Part shown: piece after piece, positions 1 through 5,755 of the stretch
Layout of the letters: the number at the start of each line of letters is the position of its first letter
Position numbering within the stretch: the stretch's first letter is position 1
Origin: a bacterium
GTDB lineage: Bacteria > Cyanobacteriota > Vampirovibrionia > Gastranaerophilales > Gastranaerophilaceae
DNA length: 9,575 nt
Assembly (NCBI GenBank): GCA_017995595.1
Contig: JAGOIO010000034.1
Coordinates: 1-9,575, forward strand
Direction of reading: 5' to 3'
Notes under the pieces: model-generated
Seen by the model: only the letters and a program-made list of their open reading frames with translations
Database searches by the model: none
What the model was told of the DNA's origin: nothing
Program-made: the position numbers and the translations under genes

Positions 1-211
1 TATCAGAGCTTTCACAATATAGTTCATATCTATCGTATTTTTCATTATACTTTTCAGATGTTTTATGAAAATACGCATTTATCGCTTGTTCCAGAGTAAC
101 AAGATGCCTTATATACATATGATAATCAAAATCATTAGAAATATCATTATAATCTAACTTTACTATAAAAGTTTTATTTCTTACAGTAAAGGCTTCGTAT
201 TTATGCTCCAT
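1..211 (-). CDS. Hypothetical protein, 5' part only (runs off left edge)
   Basis: An open frame starts at the ATG at 211-209 and stays open for 70 codons to the window edge, so the C-terminus is missing. I do not recognise the product. The visible residues are hydrophilic and rich in Tyr, Asp, Asn, Glu and Lys. There is no signal peptide and no membrane segment. It begins M-E-H-K-Y-E-A-F-T-V and has a charged, probably helical stretch at about residues 39-66. The start is supported by a perfect sigma70-type promoter immediately upstream (TTGACA at 245-240, TATAAT at 223-218) whose predicted transcription start is the A of this ATG. There is no Shine-Dalgarno sequence. The gene is transcribed leftward and is separated from everything to its right by a minus-strand terminator at 275-304. 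That this is a gene is fairly secure; its function is unknown. Confidence 0.6.
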   Translation of the reverse strand, partial: MEHKYEAFTVRNKTFIVKLDYNDISNDFDYHMYIRHLVTLEQAINAYFHKTSEKYNEKYDRYELYCESSD

Positions 212-217
212 ATATAT

Positions 218-245
218 ATTATAACTCGTTTTTAGAAATTGTCAA
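218..245 (-). promoter_or_regulatory. Consensus sigma70-type promoter giving a leaderless start
   Basis: On the minus strand TTGACA (245-240) and TATAAT (223-218) match the bacterial consensus in all 12 positions, with a 16-nt spacer. Exactly 6 nt (ATATAT) separate the -10 hexamer from the ATG at 211, so the canonical +1 coincides with the start codon. The same TATAAT-N6-ATG geometry occurs at ruvB and proB. Confidence 0.75.
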
Positions 246-274
246 CATAATCAAATAGTTCTATATTAATAAGC

Positions 275-304
275 AAAAAAAAGTTTGCTTCAGTGAAGCA
301 AACT
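275..304 (-). terminator. Rho-independent terminator, minus strand
   Basis: An inverted repeat (282-292 pairing with 294-304) forms a stem of 9-11 bp with a tight CAGTG-type loop. Read on the minus strand it is followed by eight T residues (282-275). There is no T run on the plus-strand side, so it acts leftward only. It lies upstream of the left-edge gene, so it must end a transcript made from 305-611. The tandem stops TAA (308-306) and TAG (305-303) of one minus-strand frame abut the stem. Confidence 0.75.
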
Positions 305-611
305 ATTAAATAAACACGAGGATATTAAGAGAGAGAGTATAAAATCTTTGTTCTAATCGTTCAAATAAATCTCTGAACCGATTATCTTTTGTTCTTTTAT
401 CTTCCTTTTAAATTTGAACCTTTTGTTTTTCCTTACTCTTATATAAAGTATTTTTAAATTGCATAATTTACTTTTTTTATTCATATTTTACGAAATTTTA
501 AATTCGTATATACTGATGATATATTTGAGTTTTTCTAATTCAAATAATTAAAAAATGTTAACAAATTCAAAAAACAAAGCAATTTTCTTTTTTAGGCAAG
601 TTAAAAAATAT
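305..611. other. Gene-poor intergenic stretch with small or decayed minus-strand frames
   Basis: No confident gene is seen here. On the minus strand an ATG at 484 opens a very basic 43-codon frame to a TAG at 355-353. An overlapping frame from an ATG at 464 has 18 codons, a TAA at 410-408, then 34 more codons ending in TAA at 308-306, directly against the terminator. The 34-codon part (407-309) has a protein-like amphipathic section (D-N-R-F-R-D-L-F-E-R-L-E-Q-R-F) but no in-frame ATG, GTG or TTG. A decayed small gene, a very small gene, or an sRNA ending at the terminator all fit. On the plus strand the stretch must carry the promoter of the paralogue cassette, but many AT-rich -10-like hexamers occur and none is decisive. 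An 18-bp imperfect dyad lies at 490-507 (ACGAA...TTCGT outer arms). Confidence 0.4.
487..525 (+). promoter_or_regulatory. Candidate promoter region for the paralogue cassette
   Basis: Two overlapping candidates are visible: TTTACG (487-492), 16 nt, TATACT (509-514); and TTTAAA (497-502), 17 nt, TATATT (520-525). Both would give a leader of roughly 80-90 nt before the ATG at 612. Base composition here makes chance matches common, so this marks a region rather than a defined promoter. Confidence 0.25.
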
Positions 612-1262
612 ATGAATATACAAAAATTTAATAACACCCCTCAAAAAGCTAATTTTACAGCTATTCCGATTAGAGATGTCAACCTACTTGACAAAAAAGG
701 TAATAAAACCTTAAAAGCAACCATCGTTGAATTAGAACGAAGTTGTGATAAAGATATGTTTACTCTTGAAAGGACATTAGAAAAAGAACCTAATAATTCA
801 TTTAAATGTTTACTTGCAAGTATTTTAGAATCACTAAAAAATAAAAATCTTGGAGATACTAAGGTGTTTGCACTAACAGTTCCTGAAGGAAAAGATATGA
901 AAATTTTGGGTTGTATGAACCTTACACCAATAGAAAGTAATGCCAAAAAGAGACTTTATCTCAACAATCTTTATGTTACAGATAATTTTGCAACAAGGAA
1001 TGATTCAAGGCAGGTAAAAGGTGTTGGGGAAACCCTTCTTGCTCAAGCTATTAATTTAGCTAAAAATATCAAAGCCAACGCTTTAGCTTTTCAATCAATA
1101 GACGATAATTTTTACATTCACTCTTTTAACTCAGCAAAGTTAGAAAACACAAAATCGCCTAATTTCTCAGTATTTCACGTCCACGACACAGAATATAACA
1201 AATATTTAGATTATTGCGGAAGCAAATATGAATCTAATTTTAGCAAAGATATTAATGAATAA
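612..1262 (+). CDS. Putative GNAT-fold acyltransferase, tandem paralogue 1
   Basis: This 216-aa soluble protein is the first of four homologous genes. The fold call comes from residues 98-172: ILGCM (98-102), a hydrophobic strand L-Y-L-N-N-L-Y-V (115-122), RN (129-130), then Q-V-K-G-V-G-E (134-140) followed by a helix, and F-Y-I-H-S-F (167-172). This order of strand, P-loop, helix, strand and FY.x.F is that of GNAT motifs A and B. Q134-x-x-G-x-G fits the Q/R-x-x-G-x-G/A acetyl-CoA loop best of the four. NFTA lies at 14-17. The copy is the most divergent: it lacks the D-H-F-K element of the others and its middle helix differs. The ATG at 612 was chosen because the protein then begins M-N-I-Q like its paralogues. 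An in-frame ATG at 555 would add 19 residues with no homologue, and neither start has a good Shine-Dalgarno sequence. Substrate unknown. Confidence 0.7.
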   Translation: MNIQKFNNTPQKANFTAIPIRDVNLLDKKGNKTLKATIVELERSCDKDMFTLERTLEKEPNNSFKCLLASILESLKNKNLGDTKVFALTVPEGKDMKILGCMNLTPIESNAKKRLYLNNLYVTDNFATRNDSRQVKGVGETLLAQAINLAKNIKANALAFQSIDDNFYIHSFNSAKLENTKSPNFSVFHVHDTEYNKYLDYCGSKYESNFSKDINE

Positions 1263-1294
1263 ATTTGATATTTTATTTTTGGAAAAAGAACACA

Positions 1295-1957
1295 ATGCAA
1301 ATACAATCTATTAACAATTTTAATGGCAAACCTCAAAATCCTAATTTTACAGCGAAACCGTTGTACGACGTAACACTTATGGATAAATTGGGAAGAAAGG
1401 GAATAAAAGCAACTGTTGTTGAACTTGAGAAAGGTAATTCTCAAGATATTTTAGCTCTTGAAGAAGTCGAAAAGCAATGCGACCACAAAAACGGTTGGAA
1501 GCCTGGAGCTCCTGACCAAATATTTTTTACATTATTTGACCACTTTAAAGACAGAACTATTTCTGGCAAAGATACTTCTAAATATTATGCAGTTACAATT
1601 CCTGACGGAAAAAACTCAAAAATTTTAGGTTGTATGAACGCAAGTATTAACAATACACTTGGATTTAATAAAGCATTGCTTGATGATTTATATGTATCCA
1701 ACAATTTCGCACATAGGAATTCAAGCCGAGATATAAAAGGCGTAGGTGAAATTCTTGTTTCACAAGCTATTAAATTTGCAAAGGAAGCTAAAGCAAAAAC
1801 TTTGGATTTTTTATCACTTGCTGATAATTTTTACATTCATTCTTTTACTTCAGCAAAATTAAATAATACCCGAACTGAAAACAGTTCAAACTTTCATGTT
1901 AACTCTTCCGAATTTAATAAATATCTAGACTTTTGTAATAAAAAATACGGCAAATAG
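1295..1957 (+). CDS. Putative GNAT-fold acyltransferase, tandem paralogue 2
   Basis: This 220-aa protein is homologous along its whole length to its three neighbours. It has an Asn-rich N-terminus ending in NFTA (17-20), a conserved strand-turn-strand block (L-Y-D-V-T-L-M-D-K, 23-31, and A-T-V-V-E-L-E-K, 39-46), and helix D-I-L-A-L-E-E-V-E-K (51-60) followed by Q-C-D. Then come D-H-F-K (82-85), A-V-T-I-P-D-G (99-105), ILGCM (110-114), R-D-I-K-G-V-G-E (145-152) and F-Y-I-H-S-F (179-184). The G-V-G loop before a long helix is GNAT-like, but the canonical first Q/R of the loop is Asp here (D146), with an Arg one position earlier. The ATG at 1295 matches the paralogues' M.IQ start. The in-frame ATG at 1265 would add ten hydrophobic and aromatic residues absent elsewhere. 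The preceding GGAAAAAG is a weak ribosome-binding site. It lies 32 nt after paralogue 1. Substrate unknown. Confidence 0.72.
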   Translation: MQIQSINNFNGKPQNPNFTAKPLYDVTLMDKLGRKGIKATVVELEKGNSQDILALEEVEKQCDHKNGWKPGAPDQIFFTLFDHFKDRTISGKDTSKYYAVTIPDGKNSKILGCMNASINNTLGFNKALLDDLYVSNNFAHRNSSRDIKGVGEILVSQAIKFAKEAKAKTLDFLSLADNFYIHSFTSAKLNNTRTENSSNFHVNSSEFNKYLDFCNKKYGK

Positions 1958-1967
1958 GACATTAAAA

Positions 1968-2645
1968 ATGAAAATACAATCATTTAACAGATTTAATTAT
2001 CAAAACAGAACTAAAAGTCCTAATTTTAGGGCTATACCGCTATATGATGTAACTTTATTAGATAAGCTGGGCGAAAAAGGAATTAAGGCAACAGTTGTTG
2101 AGCTTGAAAAGAATAATGCTAAAGATATTTTTGCAATTGATGAAGTTGCAAAACAATGCGACAGAAAGAATAGTTGGCTAACACAAAAACCAGATTGGAT
2201 ATTTTTTTCAATACTAGACCATTTCAAGAGACCAAACGAGATAAGAAAAACAAAATATTACGCAGTAACAGTTCCGGACAAAGATAATTTTAAAATATTA
2301 GGGTGCATGAGTCTAAATGAAAACAGTCGCACGGAAGGCAAGCTTCTTTGGTTGAATGACCTTTTTGTATCTAATGATGTTGCCAAACGAAATGAGGGCA
2401 GAAACCTACGAGGCGTAGGTGAAGTTTTACTTGGTGAAGCAATAAGACTTGCAAAAAACTCGAAGAATTTTGCTCTGGATTTTATTTCTGTTGCTGATAA
2501 ATTTTATGACCACTCGTTTAACAATGCAAAAATCGGAAATGCAAGACTAAGAGATACGTCTGCGGAATACAGAGTTGAGCAATCAAAATTTGACAAATTT
2601 TTAGAATATTGCGACAAAAAATATTCAGCAACAATACAAAAATAG
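1968..2645 (+). CDS. Putative GNAT-fold acyltransferase, tandem paralogue 3
   Basis: This protein of 225 aa is the longest of the four, and its extra length is mostly in the N-terminal Asn/Arg-rich linker (residues 5-18). The tag reads NFRA (19-22) instead of NFTA. Next come the shared block L-Y-D-V-T-L-L-D-K (25-33), A-T-V-V-E-L-E-K (41-48), K-Q-C-D-R-K (62-67), D-H-F-K (84-87), ILGCM (110-114), R-N-L-R-G-V-G-E (145-152) and F-Y-D-H-S-F (179-184). The acyl-CoA-type loop has Asn146 where Q/R is usual and Arg148 where the others have Lys. It starts 10 nt after paralogue 2. The upstream stop codon is part of the sequence TAGGA, which serves as Shine-Dalgarno 8 nt before this ATG and suggests coupled translation. 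No membrane segment. Target unknown; an N-acyltransferase role is inferred from fold motifs alone. Confidence 0.72.
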   Translation: MKIQSFNRFNYQNRTKSPNFRAIPLYDVTLLDKLGEKGIKATVVELEKNNAKDIFAIDEVAKQCDRKNSWLTQKPDWIFFSILDHFKRPNEIRKTKYYAVTVPDKDNFKILGCMSLNENSRTEGKLLWLNDLFVSNDVAKRNEGRNLRGVGEVLLGEAIRLAKNSKNFALDFISVADKFYDHSFNNAKIGNARLRDTSAEYRVEQSKFDKFLEYCDKKYSATIQK

Positions 2646-2657
2646 GAAAGTTCAAAA

Positions 2658-3308
2658 ATGCAAATTCAACAAATTAATATTAATAATACAAGGCTAAAAC
2701 CTAATTTTACAGCAAAGCCTTTATATAACATAAAGCTTTTAGATAATGCAGGAAATAAAATAACAGATGCATTAGTAGTTGAACTTGAAAAAGGCAAAAA
2801 AGAAGATTTAAAAGCTCTTGAAGAAATCGAAAAGACTTGTGATAGAAACGATATTTTTAATGTTCCAAACAGACTTTTTTTATCAATTATTGACCACTTT
2901 AAGAGCAATAAAAATAATGAAGAAAGATTTTTTGCAGTAACAACACCTTATAAAAAGAAGTTAAACATTCTTGGTTGCATGTACACAAGTCCTAACGAAA
3001 AGACTAACAAAACGACTTTATTTTTGGACAAATTATTTGTAAGACAAGATGTCGCAAACAGAAATAATCAAAGAAAAATTAAGGGTGTTGGTGAAGCTCT
3101 ACTCGGTGAATCAATCACGCTTGCAAAAGATGCTAAATACAAAGCTTTAGAATTTCTTTCAATTGCTGATGAATTTTACGACCACTCTCTAAATTCTGCA
3201 AAAGTTACAAATTATAGAGAAAAAAACTGCTCATTTTTTCATATAAAAGAAGACTTCTTTGATACATTTATTAAATATTGTAGTAATAAATACAACATTC
3301 AAAAATAA
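2658..3308 (+). CDS. Putative GNAT-fold acyltransferase, tandem paralogue 4
   Basis: This 216-aa protein is the last gene of the cassette. It shows the same plan: M-Q-I-Q start, NFTA (16-19), L-V-V-E-L-E-K (39-45), T-C-D-R (60-63), D-H-F-K (79-82), ILGCM (104-108), L-F-V (126-128), R-K-I-K-G-V-G-E (139-146), F-Y-D-H-S-L (173-178), and a C-terminal Y-C-x-x-K-Y shared by all copies. Lys140 stands at the usual Q/R position of the loop. As with paralogue 3, the preceding gene's stop lies in TAGGA (12-nt gap, AGGA 10 nt before ATG), so the two are probably cotranscribed and coupled. A perfect hairpin begins 7 nt after the stop, ending the operon. The conserved Cys of LGCM, the His of FY.HS and the Cys of Y-C-x-x-K-Y are invariant in the four copies and are candidate functional residues. 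Substrate unknown. Confidence 0.72.
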   Translation: MQIQQININNTRLKPNFTAKPLYNIKLLDNAGNKITDALVVELEKGKKEDLKALEEIEKTCDRNDIFNVPNRLFLSIIDHFKSNKNNEERFFAVTTPYKKKLNILGCMYTSPNEKTNKTTLFLDKLFVRQDVANRNNQRKIKGVGEALLGESITLAKDAKYKALEFLSIADEFYDHSLNSAKVTNYREKNCSFFHIKEDFFDTFIKYCSNKYNIQK

Positions 3309-3314
3309 TTATAC

Positions 3315-3350
3315 AAAAAGGCAAATTTGAAGATTCAAATTTGCCTTTTT
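3315..3350. terminator. Bidirectional rho-independent terminator (16-bp perfect stem)
   Basis: AAAAAGGCAAATTTGA (3315-3330) pairs perfectly with 3335-3350 around the loop AGAT. The outer five pairs are A:T, so either strand ends in a run of five T. The hairpin sits between the paralogue cassette (stop at 3308) and dapL (stop at 3371), which converge on it, and it can serve both. Confidence 0.88.
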
Positions 3351-3370
3351 AAAACTACCGAAAACAGCTT

Positions 3371-4549
3371 TTATTTTTTCATATTAAAAGAAATTCCAGC
3401 ATCTTTCATTTTGTGTAAAGCTTTTTTTATTGTTTCAACGTCTTTTGTCAACGCTATTCTAAAGTATCCTTCACCGTATGTACCATATCCATTTCCAGGT
3501 GGAACTACAACGCCGGCTTTTTCAAGCATAACAGTAACAAATTCTTCTGATGTAAATCCTTTTGGAACAGGTAGCCACAAATAGAACGTAGCTTTTGAAG
3601 GCTTAATATTCCACCCCAACTCTCGAAGTCCGTTTTCCATAACATGTTTACGTTCTTCATACATCTTATTTAGCTTTTCAATCTGCTCTTTTGGAGCATC
3701 ATAAGCAACTGATGCAGCCTGCTGAACAGCCTTAAAAGTTCCACTGTCAATGTTATTTTTAATTGTACCTAAAGCCTTAATTGCTTGAGCATTACCTGCA
3801 ACAAAACCGACTCTCCAACCTGTCATGTTATAAGATTTTGAATGAGAATAAAATTCTAAAGCAACATCTTTTCCACCTTCAACTTGAAGAACAGACGGAG
3901 CAACATAACCTTCATAAGTCATTTCACAGTAAGCTTGGTCATAGCAAAGCAAAATATCGTATTTTTTACAAAAATCAACAGCTTTTTTAAGAAAATCTAA
4001 ATCACAAACAGCCGCAGTCGGATTATTTGGATAATTCAAAAACATTAATTTAGATTTTTTTGCAACATCTTCAGGAATTTTATCAAAATCAGGAAGATAT
4101 CCGTTTTCCTCCAATAATGGCATTGAATAAGGTGTTCCACCAGCAAAAATAGTTGCATTTTTGTAAACAGGATACCCTGGGTCCGGTATTAGCGTATAAT
4201 CTCCTGCATCTACAAATGCAAAAAATACATGTGCAATAGCTTCCTTTGAACCAATATGAGCTAAAACCTCTGTTTTTGAATCAACATCAACACCAAAACG
4301 ACGTTTCAACCACTTTGCAGTTGCTTCCTTAAACTGCTTTGTACCATCATAAGGTGGATAATCATGATTCGCAGGATTATCAATAGCTTTATGCATTTCT
4401 TCAACAACTGTAGGAATAGTAGGTTTATCAGGATCTCCGATACCTAAGCTTATAATATCAACGCCTTTTTCTTTTGCTTCCGCAATTTTTCTATCAATTT
4501 CCGCAAATAAATACGGAGGAATTTTTTCTAATCTTTCAGATACTTTCAT
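3371..4549 (-). CDS. dapL: LL-diaminopimelate aminotransferase
   Basis: This PLP-dependent class I/II aminotransferase of 392 aa (EC 2.6.1.83) converts tetrahydrodipicolinate plus glutamate directly to LL-diaminopimelate. It thereby bypasses the acylated dapD/C/E route to meso-DAP for peptidoglycan and lysine. Visible motifs are S-L-G-I-G-D-P-D (34-41), Y-P-P-Y-D-G (64-69), P-D-P-G-Y-P-V-Y (122-129), N-Y-P-N-N-P-T (172-178), Y-D-Q-A-Y (203-207), S-H-S-K-S-Y-N-M-T-G (235-244) with the Schiff-base Lys238, and F-R-I-A (363-366) with the substrate-carboxylate Arg364. Length is normal for the family. The ATG at 4549 was chosen over an in-frame ATG at 4579 because GAGGAG (4561-4556) lies 6 nt upstream of it and the family begins near M-K-V-S-E-R-L. 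It is divergent from ruvB. DapL and related class I aminotransferases are similar, so the exact specificity is slightly less sure than the family. Confidence 0.9.
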   Translation of the reverse strand: MKVSERLEKIPPYLFAEIDRKIAEAKEKGVDIISLGIGDPDKPTIPTVVEEMHKAIDNPANHDYPPYDGTKQFKEATAKWLKRRFGVDVDSKTEVLAHIGSKEAIAHVFFAFVDAGDYTLIPDPGYPVYKNATIFAGGTPYSMPLLEENGYLPDFDKIPEDVAKKSKLMFLNYPNNPTAAVCDLDFLKKAVDFCKKYDILLCYDQAYCEMTYEGYVAPSVLQVEGGKDVALEFYSHSKSYNMTGWRVGFVAGNAQAIKALGTIKNNIDSGTFKAVQQAASVAYDAPKEQIEKLNKMYEERKHVMENGLRELGWNIKPSKATFYLWLPVPKGFTSEEFVTVMLEKAGVVVPPGNGYGTYGEGYFRIALTKDVETIKKALHKMKDAGISFNMKK

Positions 4550-4577
4550 GTTTTTCTCCTCGTAAACTTTCAAAAAC

Positions 4578-4606
4578 ATTGTACCAAAAACAAAATTTTT
4601 TGTTCA
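4578..4606 (-). promoter_or_regulatory. Promoter of dapL
   Basis: On the minus strand TGAACA (4606-4601), 17 nt, TACAAT (4583-4578). The expected +1 is near 4571, giving a leader of about 22 nt that contains the strong Shine-Dalgarno GAGGAG (4561-4556). The leader is too short for a lysine riboswitch. This leadered promoter contrasts with the leaderless one of ruvB on the other side of the same intergenic region. Confidence 0.5.
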
Positions 4607-4619
4607 CAAATTTCAACAG

Positions 4620-4650
4620 TTACCCATTTTAAGGTAAATTGTATTATAAT
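4620..4650 (+). promoter_or_regulatory. ruvB promoter with -10 six bases before ATG, plus an inverted repeat
   Basis: TATAAT (4645-4650) is followed by 6 nt (AAAAGT) and the ATG at 4657, placing the canonical +1 on the start codon. The -35 is poor: no good TTGACA match lies at 16-18 nt. A short inverted repeat, TTACC (4620-4624) and GGTAA (4633-4637) with an 8-nt spacer, covers the -35/spacer region. That position would suit an operator or activator site, though the arms are short. Confidence 0.55.
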
Positions 4651-4656
4651 AAAAGT

Positions 4657-5727
4657 ATGACAATAATTTCTGATGATAATGATTTTAAAGATACTGAGAA
4701 GAAATGTCCTGACAAATGCCAAGATATTCAGCCAGAAAGCATTGAGTATGATAAGAGTTTTGAAAACAATATCAGACCAAAGACTTTTGATACATATATT
4801 GGACAAAGTGCTTTAAAAGAGACATTAAAAATAACAATAGAAGCGGCAAGAAAAAGAGACAAACCACTTGACCACTTACTTTTTTACGGACCTCCCGGAC
4901 TCGGCAAAACGACATTAGCCGGAGTTATCGCAACTGAAATGGGCGTTGAAATAAAAATTACATCAGCACCTGCACTTGAACGACCAAGAGATATCATTGG
5001 AATTTTAATGTCTTTAAAAGGTGGAGAAATTCTATTTATTGATGAAATTCACCGATTAAATAAAGTTGCAGAAGAAATTTTATATCCAGCGATGGAAGAT
5101 TTTTTCCTTGATATGACAACAGGAAAAAGTCAAACAGTAAAGACTTTACGAGTTCCAGTACCAAAATTTACGCTTATTGGAGCAACCACGAAAGCCGGAG
5201 CTTTATCAGGTCCATTGAGAGACAGATTCGGAATAATTCACAGGTTAGAATTTTACACCCATGAAGAGCTTGCTCAAGTCGTAAAGCGTACTGCAAACAT
5301 TTTAGAAATGGAAATTTCAGAAGAAGGAGCTTTTGCTATTGCAAAGCGGTCAAGGGGAACTCCAAGAATAGCAAACAGACTTGTAAAAAGAGTCGGAGAC
5401 TTTGCTCTTGTCAAATATGACGGGAAAATTACTGATGAAGTAGCTAATGAAGCACTTGATTGTTTAAAGATTGACGATTTAGGATTAGATTGCACAGACA
5501 GAAGCCTTTTAAAGCTTATAATAGAGAAATTTGACGGTGGACCTGTTGGAGTTGAAACCATTTCTGCTGCACTTGGTGAAGATGTCAGAACAATAGAAGA
5601 TGTTTGCGAGCCATATCTTTTACAATCAGGATTTATACAAAGAACACCCAGAGGACGTAAGGTTTCACCTGAAGCATTACGATATTTGGGTTACAACACA
5701 AACGATTTTCAGCAAAAACTTTTTTAA
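4657..5727 (+). CDS. ruvB: Holliday junction branch migration ATPase RuvB
   Basis: This hexameric AAA+ motor of 356 aa drives RuvA-bound Holliday junctions during recombinational repair in the cytoplasm. Visible features are I-R-P...Y-I-G-Q (39-50), Walker A G-P-P-G-L-G-K-T (78-85), Walker B F-I-D-E-I-H (127-132), sensor 1 G-A-T-T (175-178), the arginine-finger region P-L-R-D-R-F-G (186-192), sensor 2 G-T-P-R (234-237), and a C-terminal winged helix with G-G-P-V-G-V-E-T (294-301) and Q-R-T-P-R-G-R (328-334). About 30 extra polar residues precede the conserved core and include C-x-x-x-C (17-21). Small departures are Lys179 in G-A-T-T-K-A-G, where Arg is usual, and Arg111 where E-x-P-G-D is common. 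An in-frame TTG at 4639 is rejected as start because it would translate the -10 box. No ruvA or ruvC is in the window. Confidence 0.96.
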   Translation: MTIISDDNDFKDTEKKCPDKCQDIQPESIEYDKSFENNIRPKTFDTYIGQSALKETLKITIEAARKRDKPLDHLLFYGPPGLGKTTLAGVIATEMGVEIKITSAPALERPRDIIGILMSLKGGEILFIDEIHRLNKVAEEILYPAMEDFFLDMTTGKSQTVKTLRVPVPKFTLIGATTKAGALSGPLRDRFGIIHRLEFYTHEELAQVVKRTANILEMEISEEGAFAIAKRSRGTPRIANRLVKRVGDFALVKYDGKITDEVANEALDCLKIDDLGLDCTDRSLLKLIIEKFDGGPVGVETISAALGEDVRTIEDVCEPYLLQSGFIQRTPRGRKVSPEALRYLGYNTNDFQQKLF

Positions 5728-5755
5728 ATACTTTTAAAAAAAATGAGGATAATTG

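Noticed and set aside
329..338. Short (GA)n tract on the plus strand
   Set aside because: Only about five units; no neighbouring structure or gene gives it a role beyond simple sequence.
405..412. TTTAAAA heptamer on the minus strand as a possible -1 frameshift site joining the small frames
   Set aside because: Its slippery phase (T TTA AAA) does not match either of the two candidate frames, so it would not join them.
641..2908. Antisense open frames inside the paralogue genes (641-946, 2000-2227, 2666-2908, minus strand)
   Set aside because: They recur at the same relative place because the sense proteins are homologous. Their Ser/Phe/Leu-rich translations are what the reverse of Lys/Glu/Asn-rich coding gives. 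No ribosome-binding site or promoter supports them.
4550..4656. Lysine riboswitch or attenuator before dapL
   Set aside because: The predicted leader is only about 22 nt and no extended base-paired structure fits in the 107-nt divergent gap.
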